A stretch of DNA of 64,000 bases from Amoebidium appalachense (GCA_963693365.1 CAVNZM010000002.1:14384001-14448000), one strand, 5' to 3'; shown: positions 28,596 to 61,576, counted from the first letter of the stretch. Made by a program: numbers and translations. The notes: a model not told the origin generated them from the sequence alone.

Positions 28596-31500
28596 GAGGG
28601 GGGGGGGAGAGGGGGGAGGGGAGGGTGTCATGTTAGTAACAGAATGGTCATATAGGGGAGCCATGGGGACGCCTGAGATGCTGCAGAGTCTGGCCCAACA
28701 GAAAGCGGAGTTGGCCCAGCTGGCTGTCATCAAGAGGGCTATAGAGACCGCATACCAGGAGCTGACAAAGGTGGGTGGGTGTGTGTGTGTGTGTGTGGTG
28801 GTGGTGGTGGTGGGGAGGGGGAGGGTTTTGGAGAATGGATGGTGTTGGTCATGGTGGTGGGAGTGCTGGGTGTGTGGGTGTGTTTGTCTTTGTGTGCGTG
28901 TTTGGGGGAGAGGGGGGGGGGGGGGGGGGGGAGGGGGGGGGGGCTGCAGTTGTTGATGAAGGGTCGATCTGAATTGAGGAGCCCCTGGGAATGCTCGGTG
29001 GGCAAGGGCTGGATGAGGGGGGAGGGCAAGGAGGAAAAGAAAAGGGGGGGGGGGGGATGGGCAAGAAGTTGCCGGACTGTGTCTTCAGAGCGTGGGTGTG
29101 CTGTGCGGATGGTGGTAGTGTTGTTTTGTTTTTTGTTTTTTGTTTTTGTTTTTGTTTTTTTTGTTTTTGTTTTTTTTTGTCGGGGGGAAGGGGGGGGCCG
29201 GGGGGGGGGGAAAGGGGGGGGGGGGAAGGGGGGGGGGGGGGGGAGGTGGCACGGGGACATTCCATCTTTTGTTTCACTTATAGGAACCTGGTTTCCTTAT
29301 CGCCGTATGCCCTCCCCCCCCCCACAGGAACATGGGCGCAAAAGAACCATGGCGCAAGCTGCCACACGGCCAGCCGCTGCCACCCCCCAGCAACAACAGC
29401 AACAACAACAACGGCAATACGACGCACAGCCACAACAACACCAACAGCAGCAGCAGCAGCAGCAACAACAACAACATGAACCGGTGTGTTTTCATGTTTT
29501 TTCTCTATTTCCTTGTTGTTGTTGTGCTGCTGGTGGCAGATGTTGGCTTCTCGCTTTTTTCCTTCTCTCTTGTCTTTTCACAAGCACTCGAGAGTTGTGT
29601 GTGTGTGTGTTCCTGCGTGCTTGTGTGCATGGGTTCATGAGTGCGTGTGTGGATGTCTACGTGCCTCTGCGTGGGCGCGGTGCAATGTTTTTTGGGGGGT
29701 TGAGAGTGGAGAGGCAGGAAGGCATTTATCTTTGAACTATTTTTCATTAGGCCCAGGAGGAGTAAGAGATGGTAGTTGTGCGGATATGTAGTGCGTGTTT
29801 CCGCGGAAAACACCGGTTGGTGGGGACGGGGGGGGGGGGGGTGGGGGCTGGTGGAGGGGGGGGTATGCTTGATGGGATGTTACTGAGCATTTAATTCCAT
29901 TTGTAGGAAGTGCAAGAAGCAGAACCCGAGGCTCAACAAGAAACACAGGAAAGAGACCCAGTGGTTACGAGAGAGTAAGTATATTGTGTTGAGGCTGTTT
30001 CAAACCGTTCGTCATGGGTATAATTTTTTTGGTGGAAGTGTAGATATGTTGAGTGAGTGAGGAGGAAGGGGATATGGGAGGCAGGGGGTGAGCGTGCATG
30101 GGTACGTGTGTGCATTTTGTGATGGGGTGTGTGGTATGTTTGTGTGCCTGTGTATGTGTGTATGCCTGCCCCTTGTCTGTGTATGTGTGTGGTTTGGAAG
30201 TGCGTTCATGTGTGCACATCATCCATCTGCCCTCACCGCCCCCCCCCCCGCCCCCCCCCCCCCCCCCTCTCCCACAAAAAAAAAAAAAAAAAAGAAAAGG
30301 AAAAAGAAAGAAAAAGAAAAATGGAAGAAAAAGAAAGAAAAGAAAAGAAAACTAAAGGACAGAAGAGAAAAAGAAACACACAAAAAAAAAAAAAAAGATT
30401 TTCTGTCTGTCCGAGCACCTTTCACCACACTTGCCTTTGGAGTTGTGTTTTGACCGCTCTTTGGTCTCCCAGGAAGCTACGAGCTCTGGCTGCACAGATT
30501 GACCCGACAGCAGAACTGACACCAGAGGTGGAGGAGGTAGGTTTTTTTTTTTTTGGCTTCTGTGTTCCATTCGTTTTTCTTGTTTTTTTCTTATAGTTAT
30601 TTCCTGTGTCCTTGCGTGCGTGCTTGTGTGCGTGTGGTGGTGGTGGTGATGATGGTGGGTTTTGCGGGTAGGTGTGTGTGTATTGGGGGGGGGAGGGTGG
30701 GGGGGGGGGGTTCGTTATCGACAACTGGGCGTCTCTGTGCCTAAACGAGCCAATGCTGTATAAATGCATGCCAATGTGGCAACCCCTCGGGCCGGGAAGG
30801 GGGGGGGGGGGGGGGGGGGGGAGGCAGGGGAGGCATTTGTCTCTGTGTGTGCATGTGCGTATGATTATATGTGTTTTGTAAAGGAGGTGGGGGGGTATTT
30901 TGGGGGGGGAACGAGGAAGGAAAAGGGGGTGGGGAAGGGTGGGTGGGTTGTTTTACTAGCAGATGTCCTGCTTCCTGTTGATGTTAGATCGACCATGAAG
31001 AAAGCTTTGCGCTCTCCCAAATCGTTTTCATAATACAAAGATAGCAGTTTAAAACTTGACCTGCATAGAAGTCTGTCTGTTTCGCGATATTGAGTAGTGG
31101 GCTACGACGTACAACATTGCCTGATATTGGTAGGTGGGGTCAATTGTTTGGGCCAATAAATAACCACGTTCGTCATTGATTCTGTCGAGGGGAGAGAGCG
31201 GTGGTGAGATTGAAGGGGTCTCCGGGGGCGGCACTTGGTTTCCCCCCTCTGCTGTGTTAGCAGATCTGTCATGGTATTGCGTGGCATCAAGTGGTGGTGT
31301 TTTTCTTTTTGCCGTTAGACAGAGCGTCTAGTGCATGCAAACAAACAAACATTTTCCTCTGCAGATGTTTGTGCTGTTTGCGGAAGAGTTTGTGGAGGAC
31401 ATGGCCAAGTATGCGTGTTCCTTTGCAAAGCACCGCAAGGCAACCAGTGTGGAAGCAAGTGATCTCATCACCCATCTAGGTGAACAACCCCCCCCCCCCC

Positions 31501-31879
31501 CCCCCCCCCCCCACCCCTCCCCCCTGCCCTTCTCCCCCTTGGCTGCCGCCAGGAACTCACACACACACACACACGCATGCACACACACGTATACACACAC
31601 ACACACACACATACACACACACACACGCTCACTCACTCACTCACACTCACTCACACTCCCATACAAACATTCACTCACTCACTCACTTACTCACTCGTGT
31701 ACTTACTCACTCACTTGTCATATTCACGCTCATTCATACTCAACGTGCCTTTCGTCTATTCCGACCCTGTTGTCGTGACCACAAAGTACTCGCATATGTA
31801 TTTTTGGCACGCGTATCTGCGCAGGGCAATACGCATACACCCATTCGCACACACATCCGTATGTGTGCACACACACGCG

Positions 31880-31966
<87 letters not shown>

Positions 31967-32242
31967 ACACACATTCACTCACACAAGCAAGCACGTACAC
32001 ACACACACACATACACAGGCGCGTGTGTGCCCCCCCCCCCCCCCCCCCCCGTTCACACACACTCACACACATGCATACACACTGACAATCACTCTTCTAC
32101 CCATATAGGTGTCAATTGGAACATGCGTGTTGCCGGATTTGCAGCCGACCCAGGCAAACCACGGCAGGGGGGAACCGTAGCGCACCGCAACAGGGTGGCA
32201 AACATACAGAAGGCTGCAGCGGGGCCTGCACCACGGCGCTAA
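24145..32242 (+). CDS. TAF12: TFIID/SAGA subunit TAF12, 9 exons
   Basis: TAF12 is a histone-fold subunit of TFIID and SAGA that pairs with TAF4 or ADA1 in the nucleus. Exons: 24145-24294, 26666-26764, 27656-27717, 28656-28770, 29328-29483, 29907-29974, 30473-30536, 31365-31479, 32109-32242. All phases match, giving 320 residues. The histone fold starts in exon 7 (KLRALAAQIDPTAELTPEVE, about 217-237), continues in exon 8 (AEEFVEDMAKYACSFAKHRK...SDLITHL) and ends in exon 9 (GVNWNMRVAGF), matching TAF12 order. The N-terminal region is Pro-rich (exon 1), then a predicted helical part (exons 2-4), then a Gln-rich block confined to exon 5. Human TAF12 has 161 residues and yeast 539, so this length is intermediate. 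The exon 3 donor is placed at GTAGGT because one base further would include an in-frame TAG. Confidence 0.9.
24295..26665 (+). other. Large first intron of TAF12
   Basis: Donor GTGGGT, acceptor after a C/T tract ending CCCAG. It contains G runs (24391-24425, 24519-24553), C runs (25760-25794, about 25913-26002) and, at about 25490-25620, three diverged copies of a unit with CCCTCTTG then TGCATGCCCG. No exon is needed here, because exons 1 and 2 join in frame. Confidence 0.6.
26914..27155 (+). repeat. Poly-C-bounded intronic repeat, copy A
   Basis: Lies in TAF12 intron 2, directly after a C run, and ends GACGCATTCAAAA followed by another C run. It is nearly identical to the matching parts of the copies at 41420, 51615, 47811 and 53018. 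Its left end is truncated relative to the 41420 copy. Confidence 0.88.
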
Positions 32243-33407
32243 TAAGCCAGAGATTGCTCTTAGCGTGTGTGCTTGTTCCTGAATGTACCTGTGTGCAGGG
32301 CGTGTTGGACGTTTTGTTTTGTTTAGTTTGCCTTTGTTTGTCGAGGGTGGCGAAGGCTACTCGGGCAAGGACCCGACAAATGTATTAAGGTACTGAAATA
32401 TTCTGTGACACCATGTTTTGGGATAGACATGTTATGCTACAAGCGGACGGTGTAGGTGACACGGAACCACTACCTAGAGTTATTGAGATACGATGCTGCC
32501 AAATCGCATGGTGTGTAATATGGCATGAATGATCGAAGGCTCTAATGTGTCTGTGTGCACCCTCATGAATCAAAACTAAAAAAGGGCAGGAATATGCATG
32601 CATAGACATAGTGTTTTTTACGGAATGTGTAGGTCTGTTTTTCTTCTGTTTCCTTTGACTTGTCTTCTTGTCCTTGAGGTTCTCTTAAACCCGAACCTCC
32701 CTCCCCCCCCCCCCCCCCCAAACAAACACACACACACACACACCCCGTCTCCCTCTCCCTCCTTCCCTCGTTCTATTTATCTCACCCCGCCCTCTCCTGT
32801 CGCTTTTTCCCCTCTCCACCCCCCCCATCCTCTCTCTCGCCCTATTCCCCCCCCCCCTCCCCCCCCCCCCCCCCCCCAAAGTAAACTCCAATTATCCCAG
32901 GGTCTCCTCCCTTTTTCTAATGTCTGCTACACTCTAGCTCAGCACTTGGTGTTTAGAATGCCTTTCTTTTATTCTTTTCTTTCGTTTCTTTTCTTTTTTT
33001 TTTTTTTGCCAGGGGGGGGGGGGGGGGGGGGGGGGTACATGATACTTGTGAAGTTCTGAACAAGCGAACGGTTTCGAATATGAATGAACTCTAAATTCAA
33101 GTGGCAGCTAGCTGTCTGCACGGTTCTAGAGAATGTGCAATGCGCATGCCCAATGACGCAAATTTAAACGGATGCCTTTTCGTTTTGCGGTTTATTGGTT
33201 ATTGCAATTGAAGATAATGGTAGATGGGCACATACTTTTACAAATTTAAGTGCATTCTTTTTTGTGTGGGGTGCCTCTGCTATTTTTGATTCTTAAGCTT
33301 GTTAATTTTGGCGTAGTGCCAAATGGCGGCAATTGCAAGTTCTGGCAACGCACAAGTTTCGAACGGATTGTGTCTCCTGCCTCTATTTCTTGGTCTCCAT
33401 GTCTCCG

Positions 33408-33448
<41 letters not shown>

Positions 33449-34782
33449 CCCTCCCCATCCCCTTTCCCCCGGCCCCCCCCCCCCCCCCCCTCCCCTCACC
33501 CACCCACCCACGCCCCCTCCCCTCCACGCCCCCCTCCCCCCCCCCTCCCTCTCCCTCCCCCCCCCCTTCCCCCCCCCTCCCCTCCCGGCCCTCCCCGCCC
33601 TCCCCTCCCTAGGCTGTGCACTATTCGGTTTCTTTGGGGTTTTTTTTCCCCCCCTGTACATGTAGTGGTTTGCCTGATCAAAACACACACAAACTCACAC
33701 ATAAATCCTCTTTGCGGGCCCTCAGGCTGTATGGGTCGACCAAGCGTGTTTTCCGCCATATTTTCTGTGTGGAAGTAGTGCTCTTGTTCACTATGTAGGC
33801 CATATAACAGCTTGGCACTTACCACTGGCCATGCCGGCACCAGCCGGCACCCCCAGCAGCTCACGTACTGGCGGTGCGTCATCATGACAAAGTGATGGGC
33901 TGATTAGCCATAAATGGAAGGTAAAGAGCGGGTGATAGCTAAATATGGTTGTTACACGGCCTTTTTTGGCAACTGAACTTGAACTCCATTTTTTTTCGTT
34001 CCAGAGCAAAACAGAACGACCGTCGAGGAAAAGAAGAAAGGAGTTACAATAACTTTTTGTACTTCTTGAAGTCAACTCTCGATTGCGCATTCAACAGCCT
34101 TCTTCCCGTCTTTTTCTCAGGGAGCTTCTTGAGGTTAACAGTCTTTTCTTCATTTTTTTTTTTTTTCACGAAATCCTTCAAGCCATCAATTGTGGATGGG
34201 CGGTGGATGGTGAGCGGGTGTGTGTGTGTGGGAAGGGGGAGGAGGGGGAGGAGGGGGGGGGGGGGGGGGGGAGGGGGGGGGGGGGTCGGGGAGAGGAGGA
34301 AGTGTTTTGTGCGCGAATCTGTACTGCTTGACAAGCGTCCCACATGATTCCAGCTAATTTTAAGTCATAGCGGTTTTCTTAACTTGTCACGTCAAACATC
34401 CGTCTGCACAAACACCTCCGTGTTTCTTGGTGCACACGTTCACCGAAATGCTTTACAGCTGCTATCTTTTGCCAGCAGGAAACTCCACATTGTGGAAAAG
34501 TTTGTGGCGGGGGGGAGGAAGGAGGGGAGGGGAGAGGGAGGGGGAGGTGGGGAGGGGGGGTAAGCTGACTCAGAGGAAGAGGGTGCAAGAGACACGTCGC
34601 AAAGATAGAAGGAAGAAAGGATGGTATAGGGGGGAAAGGGAGGTGTGGATGGGTGAGCGAGGGAGGGGGGGGGGGGGGGGGGGGGGACCGGAGATAGGGA
34701 AAGTGGGTCGAGAGAGCACACGACAGGGGGGGTATACAGGGATGGCGTTTAGGCCTCCTAAAACCTTCTCTTTGACACGCAG
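32243..34782. other. Intergenic between TAF12 and the F-box-like pseudogene
   Basis: Mostly unique sequence with C runs at about 32704-32719, 32846-32877 and 33410-33600, and G runs near 33013-33035 and 34254-34290. On the minus strand 34044-34200 has an open stretch ending in a basic tail (NAQSRVDFKKYKKLL, stop at 34044) that could be the last exon of a small gene. A possible short exon with donor GTAAGT lies at 33823-33885. Neither can be linked to other exons, so I do not call them as genes. Confidence 0.35.
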
Positions 34783-36231
34783 ACTGCCCGTTTGCCCATC
34801 TTCCGGCAGAACTCACAGTTGCCATCGTTAGCCGACTGCCCATGGCAGACGGTTTCTCCTCCTCCCAAGTGTGCCATGCCTTTGCCGGACTGGCTCGGCA
34901 CAAAGATGCAGGTCACGTGAGAATCACAGTGCCCCCAACAGACAGGGCAGCCAGCCCCGAGGACCTCATGTTGCACGTGGCAGGCCTCAAAGTGTGGGCC
35001 AAGCAGGTAGAGGGGATTCATTTGGATGTAAGGCGGTTTGTTGCACAAGGAACTTGGTTTGACCCAACCGGACCTCGAGAGGTTCCTAGTTGCCTGCTGG
35101 AACGAGCTGCCCCCTTCTGTCATGGAAAGTATGACGATCTACTTTAAGAGACCATGGGGAACGTCGTATATTGAGGTACATATGGTTGCCCTGCACCCCC
35201 CCCCCCCCCCCCCTCAACTCCCACCCACTACCTGCCTGTGTTGGGAAGTGAATGGGCCGTAATGGGGATAGTGTGAATGGCTTGATCTTCTGGAGGCTTT
35301 GGAGAACACTATACAGTCATTCGTTGCATACCCATTTTGCGTGTTCCCTTTTGCTCTCCGTTTGTTTTTTCCTGCAGCCTTTCTTTCGTTTGTGTGTGAA
35401 TATACCTCCGTACTCCTCTTGTACCAGAGTCTTATTCCATACGGCTTTGCTTTGGTTGGGAACGAGGTTCAGAGTGTCAATTTACCAATTGTATTTTCTG
35501 TGTGACATAATTCGATTGGATTCAAACGGTCCTTAAGCTTCCGCACATATTTCCTTACCCTCCCTTTCTTGCATCCGCTCCCTTCTCAACCTCTCCACCC
35601 GACCCTTTCACATTCCCAGATGCCCTTTTCAGAACCCATTCCAAACTGCTATATTATGTATTTCATGTACCTTGGCAGGCGTCATTACCGTTATCGCATT
35701 TTAACCACCCATCCTCCATCCACCCGTTCGTATCCAATCACCCACCAAAGCCTGCCCACTCACCTTTGGCTCACACGGCATCCTCCCCCCCTGCCCCTCC
35801 CTCCTCCCTCAGGGTCTTCCCATCGCATGTCGGAGCTGGCCAGCTGCTATTCGTATCCGCACTCAGCAGTCTTCGGCAGGCCGGCAAAAACACGTGTGTT
35901 CGGCGGCTCACCATCGATTTCCCATGGCCACAGGACGACAGCGCTCTGTTGGAACCGGATGAGCTCGGTATGCTGTTTAAGTTCTTCGTCAATCTGGAAT
36001 ACCTCGAAACTGACAATATCCCAAGCCCATCCATTGATCCTTACGATGAGAGCACGGGGCTTCGGAGATTGAAGACGCTGGTGTTGGACTCGGAATGTCG
36101 ATTTGAAAATGCTCGAAAATTGCACGAAGCTACGTGAGATAAGCCTTGTCGATTTTGATGGACTCTGTAACGTCAACTCTCTCCCTCGGCTGCCCCTGTT
36201 GGAGGAATTGTATTTGCGCCCGCAACTTGTG
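34783..36231 (+). pseudogene. F-box/leucine-rich-repeat-like gene, frameshifted
   Basis: The first part follows an acceptor (GACACGCAG, ending at 34782) and reads like an F-box, HLPAELTVAIVSRLP then SSSQVCHAFAGLAR, the usual LP-x-E-L...V-C-x-x-F/W pattern. The frame then changes near 35038 (one-base shift) into GLTQPDLERFLVACWNELPP and on to IE before a possible donor at 35176. The second part (about 35814 on) reads RRLTIDFPWPQDD and RRLKTLVLDSE, leucine-rich-repeat-like. It shifts frame at about 36099 into LENCTKLREISLVDFDGL and PLLEELYLRPQLV. The phases of the two parts also do not match. Two frame breaks plus a phase conflict favour a pseudogene; sequencing error is the alternative. F-box proteins are SCF ubiquitin-ligase adaptors. 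Confidence 0.5.
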
Positions 36232-39739
<3,508 letters not shown>

Positions 39740-40079
39740 GGCCGTCACTCATCCGCTCAGGATGAATTCTGTGACGTCACTCCATTGCTTCTTGTCCAAT
39801 CATAATTCTTATCGAAAAATGTTGCAGCCAATCAGAATCGAGAAGCTATGTTATCTGTAGATATTGTGCCGCGCTACGTCACTCGGGAAAAAAACACGTG
39901 CACACTTTCCATTTTCACTTTTGTTTCAACTTGCGCACTTTGCATGCACAAAACTGGCTGTAATAGTGGCAGATTATAGGCTGTGATTTGCATAGCGCAT
40001 ATTTAACTTGCAGGGTTGCAGAGAGGTGTGCCGCTGTGTGCCCCCGGAACATTAGCTTCTCTTTTTACTGGAAGCAGAC
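39740..40079 (+). promoter_or_regulatory. MetAP2 promoter region
   Basis: Within 340 bp of the start codon are a perfect CRE palindrome TGACGTCA (39772-39779), two CCAATCA boxes (about 39796 and 39829), a TACGTCAC half-CRE (about 39875) and an E-box CACGTG (about 39896). The region has no long homopolymer, unlike both sides. Assignment to MetAP2 is by position. Confidence 0.6.
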
Positions 40080-57428
<17,349 letters not shown>

Positions 57429-57657
57429 TTATTTATTCTCTGGATTCCCGAGCCGTGTATTGATGGGTGTTGTTTTACGTTGCTGTGGCCAAATGACTAT
57501 GCAAGCCTTTGCGTGCATTGTCGCAGGCGATGCCCCCCCCCCCCTCTTTATGGCCTTGTAGACAGCATCGGTTGCAGGGTCCAGGGATCCAGTGACGAGG
57601 TAGTTGGTCATGACTGAAAGGAGTGGGGAGGGGGGTGGGAGGGAGGAAGGGAGGGAA

Positions 57658-57704
<47 letters not shown>

Positions 57705-57855
57705 GGGGGGGGGATGACAGTGATGCAGAGGAGCTTGGGCTTCTTACGGAAGGCAAAAAGAATTGGGTGGCAATGAATGTGGGGATGGGAATAAGGGAGT
57801 CGAAGATGAGGGTTTGGGTTGGTGGTGGTGGTGGTTGGTGGTGGTGGTGGTAATG

Positions 57856-57886
<31 letters not shown>

Positions 57887-57965
57887 GGGGGGGGGGGGGG
57901 GGGGGGGGGGACAAGGGAGACAATTACCCGGGGTGAGGGAGAAGGGCACAGGGGCATATCAGAAA

Positions 57966-57997
<32 letters not shown>

Positions 57998-58495
57998 CCG
58001 ATGTATATGTCTACGTGTGTATGTGCGCGCAGATTTATGCCCAGTGTGCTTGTGTGTGTGTGCATATGTGCGTGCGTATGCATGTAAACGCGTGTGTGGG
58101 TACCAGTGTAGTGAGTGTGTGCCGATATATTTTGTGTGCCTCCCTGTGTGCTTTCACCGGTGTGTGTGTGTGTGGGTGTGTGTGTGTATGTGTGGTATGT
58201 GTGGGTGTGTGTGTGTGTGTGTGTGTGCCTGATGATATGTCTGTGTGTGTATGTGTGCCCATGTGCATGTTTGTGCATGGTGTGAGGGAGAAGGGCAAAG
58301 GGGCATATCAGAAGGTGTGTGTATGTGTGTGCCCGATATATGTGTCTGTGTGTATGTGCACACAGATTTGCGCTCGGTGTGCTTGTGTGTGTGTTCATGT
58401 GTGTGTGCGCCTGCATGTAAACGTGTGTGTGGGTACCGGTGTAGTGAGTGTGTACCAATTTATTTTGTTTGCCTCCCTGTGTGTTTTCACCACTG

Positions 58496-58548
<53 letters not shown>

Positions 58549-58553
58549 TATGA

Positions 58554-58589
<36 letters not shown>

Positions 58590-59220
58590 CGGCACGTATA
58601 TGTGCGTGCATGTGTATGTGCGTGCTAGTATGGTCACGTACGGTACACCAGGTGAGTTTTGGCGGGATCAAGCTGCCCGACCGTGCCCACTCCAAGTGAG
58701 CGAGCTGTTTTCCCGTGACACACAAACGAGTTGTTGACCAGCTCATCGGTTGTAAAGATGTCATCAGTAAGAATTCTTGCCGATATGGTGGGCTTGTTGG
58801 CACTCCAGGCAGCCCGCACGGCCTTTTTGGTGAATGCAGCCTGTGGTAAAGCGAGAAAGGGAGGGAGGATGGGGTGGGGGGGGGGCAAAAACATATGGAA
58901 GTGCCGAAAGATTAAAATGTTGCTCACCTAACACGAAGCTTTCTTACGTGGTTTTACGTGGTTTCAAGACTACATCATCGTGCACCACCATGTTTGGTTG
59001 GTTGGTTTGGCTGTTTGATTAGGAGGAAACGGGGAAGTGGTGTGTGTGCCTGCGTGTGTGTGCGCACGTGCATGTACGTGTCTGTCTGTGTGTGTGTGTA
59101 TGTTGGGTACCGGCCTGCAATACTAAAGGTATGCAATTCTTCCCCCCGGTTTGTTGTGCTAGCCGTTCTCCGTTGTGTGTGTGTGCGCACGAGCGCGAGT
59201 GTGTGTGCGTGTGTGTGTGT

Positions 59221-59277
<57 letters not shown>

Positions 59278-59862
59278 TGTGTGTAAGTACCACAAAGACA
59301 AGAAAACCCGTGAAGAGAGCCCTTAAACCAGAGAGTAACTACAAGGCGAAAAAAAGTAGGTCACGGTGGCGACTACTTTTGTTTCCTCTGTACAATCTTT
59401 GCCTAGGTGAACCCCCCACCCCACTCCCCCACCTCCTTCCCCCCTTCTCCTCCTGCATTCCCCACTTCTCCTCCTGCACAAAACAAAAAGGCGGCGGGGG
59501 GGGTTGTCCTCTTTGGGATAACTTGTCTTTCGTTCTGCTCATATAAAGACAAGGTGTGGTCTCCGTATACTTATGACACACTGATAAGCCTTCCTCTATG
59601 GCAGACAAAACTAGTCTTTTTACACACGTTTAGTGACTTTTGAGACCCTTACCAGCAACAGCAGCGGGGAGTCTGGACACAACTTCTCCCTGGAACCACT
59701 GCAGCGTACCGACGTTCATCTGCACCCAGGGGATGTACACAGTGCTGCCCACCGTGGGTTCCTTGGTTAAACTCTCTGGTGCCCTTTTGGCATCCCAACC
59801 TTCATCAAACTCGCAAAGCGACCGCAACTGGTACACATCCATGTCACCATCGTGGGCCTGAA
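57429..59862 (-). CDS. BEN-domain-like protein, 3' part, four exons
   Basis: Exons in transcript order: 59862-59653, 59402-59365 (its donor could also be at 59377), 58840-58642, 57613-57429. Phases match throughout. The first exon has a Trp-rich Tudor-like look (GSTVYIPWVQ, LQWFQGEVVSRLP). The third reads like a BEN domain: ISARILTDDIFTTDELV, then a Gly/Ser loop, then GQLDPAKTHLVY, matching the LFTDEEL and LDP-x-K hallmarks. BEN domains bind DNA or chromatin proteins, so a nuclear role is inferred. The last exon has a run of 12 G (minus strand of 57533-57544) in the coding part. With 12 G the protein ends at 57429, overlapping AATAAATAA; other lengths end at 57475. The 5' exons were not found. 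Confidence 0.5.
57432..57437 (-). terminator. Polyadenylation signal of BEN-like gene
   Basis: TTTATT on plus is AATAAA on minus, and it overlaps the predicted stop codon. An overlap like this is unusual but fits a compact 3' end. Confidence 0.45.
57933..58493 (-). repeat. Direct duplication of about 215-230 bp in BEN-like gene intron
   Basis: Units 57933-58165 and 58282-58493 share GTGAGGGAGAAGGGCA, then GGGGCATATCAGAA, GCCCGAT, GTGTAGTGAGTGTGT and GCCTCCCTGTGTG. The TG arrays between these anchors differ in length. The spacing is about 349 bp. Confidence 0.8.
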
Positions 59863-60366
59863 CTACAAACCAATCACCTCCCAAATCAATGTGTGTTTCC
59901 ACGGATTACCCTCGTGGCTTTTATCAGGCTTTATGCCCTTTGGTGGGTACTTCTCAACTGGGAGACTGGCAGGCACCAGACTATAATTAGAGACGCCCAT
60001 GTTGGCAGATCGCTCAGTGAGGCTAAGACACACCTAATTCTAGCTGAGATATGAGCTGTGAAGTGTTTAACTTCTGTGGGAAACTGTGACGTGCTGGTTG
60101 AAGTGGGCTGCAATTTTAAACTAAACACCACGGATCGATGACCGTTTGTGTGTGCCGTTTGGCCGTTGCCCGCCACTACTCTTCCACCAATCATTGATCG
60201 AGAAGTCAAATTGGGTACTGGCCCGGCCCGATGGTATGCCGGGTCAACGTGCAAGGAAGCTCGAAAAAAAAAAATCAACCCCTTCGTTTCCGTTTTCAAA
60301 ACACAGCAGAACCTACGGTAAACCTATGTACTATCCTAGGAACGTGCCGCAGTGTACCGTCGCAGA
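59863..60366. other. Possible 5' region of BEN-like gene; nothing recognised
   Basis: Unique sequence without long repeats. The BEN-like frame is open to about 59907, so the acceptor at 59863-59864 is preferred but not proven. Confidence 0.35.
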
Positions 60367-60715
60367 ATGTCCGGCTATATCAGTATTATTCACAAGAAAA
60401 TCCACCTTCCCCCAGTGTACGGAAACGGGATCTATAACCCAGTAGTGTTAAAACAATTCCTTTCACCGAAAGAGGCAAACGTTTTGGTAGAAGAACTGCA
60501 CAAGGTTCAAGCAGAAGAAAAACTGTCTTACCGATCGTACTCGTACAACTTCGGTTGGGTTGGTTTTGTTTGAGCATCTGGGTGAGCTGTATATCCCAAC
60601 TCTGGAACGGTCGAGAGACTTGTGTTTTTTGGCTGGAAGTTGTAATTACACTAGGGAATTTCGTGAGTCCGTGCTCGATGTTATAGGGGATCTCGGTAAT
60701 GTAAAACTGATTTAA
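60367..60715 (+). pseudogene. Small ORF with apparent frameshift, possible 2-oxoglutarate oxygenase-like N-terminus
   Basis: From the ATG at 60367 the frame reads IIHKKIHLPPVYGNGIY, then FLSPKEANVLVEELHK, and stops at 60573. The second block resembles the FLS-x-EEA-x-x-L-x-x-EL start of AlkB/prolyl-hydroxylase-type oxygenases, but no HxD or iron-binding motif follows. The +1 frame is open across 60551-60715 (FEHLGELYIPTLERSRDL, then REFRESVLDVIGDLGN, TAA at 60713), so one base change inside GGTTGGGTTGGTTTTG would join them. An AATAAA overlaps the second stop (60714-60719). This could be a decayed gene, an unspliced pair of exons or a read error. Confidence 0.35.
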
Positions 60716-60719
60716 TAAA
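60714..60719 (+). terminator. AATAAA polyadenylation signal
   Basis: Overlaps the stop of the small frameshifted ORF. Plausible 3' end only. Confidence 0.4.
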
Positions 60720-61211
60720 ACTGATTTAATAGTAATCTGTTAAATGGCCTACCCCACTAGTACCAACAAATGTATGGTACATATATACGTGCGCATATAT
60801 GCATGCATCACTGCAACCCCGGGCGCACTGCCGGCGCTGGCGCCGGAGGCGGCGTCAGTGCAGATCGATCGCGCCTATTGGTTGAAGCTGTTAGTCGCAC
60901 ATTCCATTTCACGTTCCATTTATACGATAGAATACGGTGATACCAGGCTCTGCCAGATGTGTTCGATTTTGGCTTCGTCTCACCAGCCACATTTCAGAAT
61001 TTGTCGTTCGGCATCGCAAAAAGCCATATCACTTCATATTTGAACTTTTCAAAATCACCTGGGTAGTTCAATCCCGAAAGCATGACCGACCTCCCAAAAA
61101 GTGCTCACGCGCGACTTGCCATAACTACATGGCAGATATGAAGTATAGGTATGTGTGCCACCACTCGGAGTCCAGGGCCTGCCAGGCTGCCAGCCTGCCA
61201 GGCGCGGTGAT

Positions 61212-61508
61212 TAAGCCTATGTAAATCTATCCCAAAAAACTACCTAAATATCATATTGCTTTTCTCCCGATCTATCACAAAACCTACCTAAATATCATAG
61301 ATCATATCCCGGAAAATCCCGAAAAATGGACCTAAATATCAAGTTCATCTATCCCTTGGGCCCCTATCTATCCCGAGAAATATCATTTTTCTCTCGCTGA
61401 AGCCTAAATATCCGGGCTAATATCCGGTGCTAAACTTAGCCCGGCGGGCAGGTATCCATAATATTTCGAAGACTCAGGCCTAAGTATCACGTGTGCGTGT
61501 GTGTGTGC

Positions 61509-61576
<68 letters not shown>

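Noticed and set aside
34758-35123. Cys/His-rich minus-strand ORF that looks like a zinc-binding protein
   Set aside because: It is the antisense of the F-box-like frame, which has better motif agreement. The Cys codons mirror Ala/Thr/His codons on the plus strand.
59935-59985. Resemblance to the 3' half of 5S rRNA (GTACTT, then CTGGGAGACTGGCAGG)
   Set aside because: Only one short block is similar. The rest of 5S rRNA, including the internal A/C boxes, is absent.
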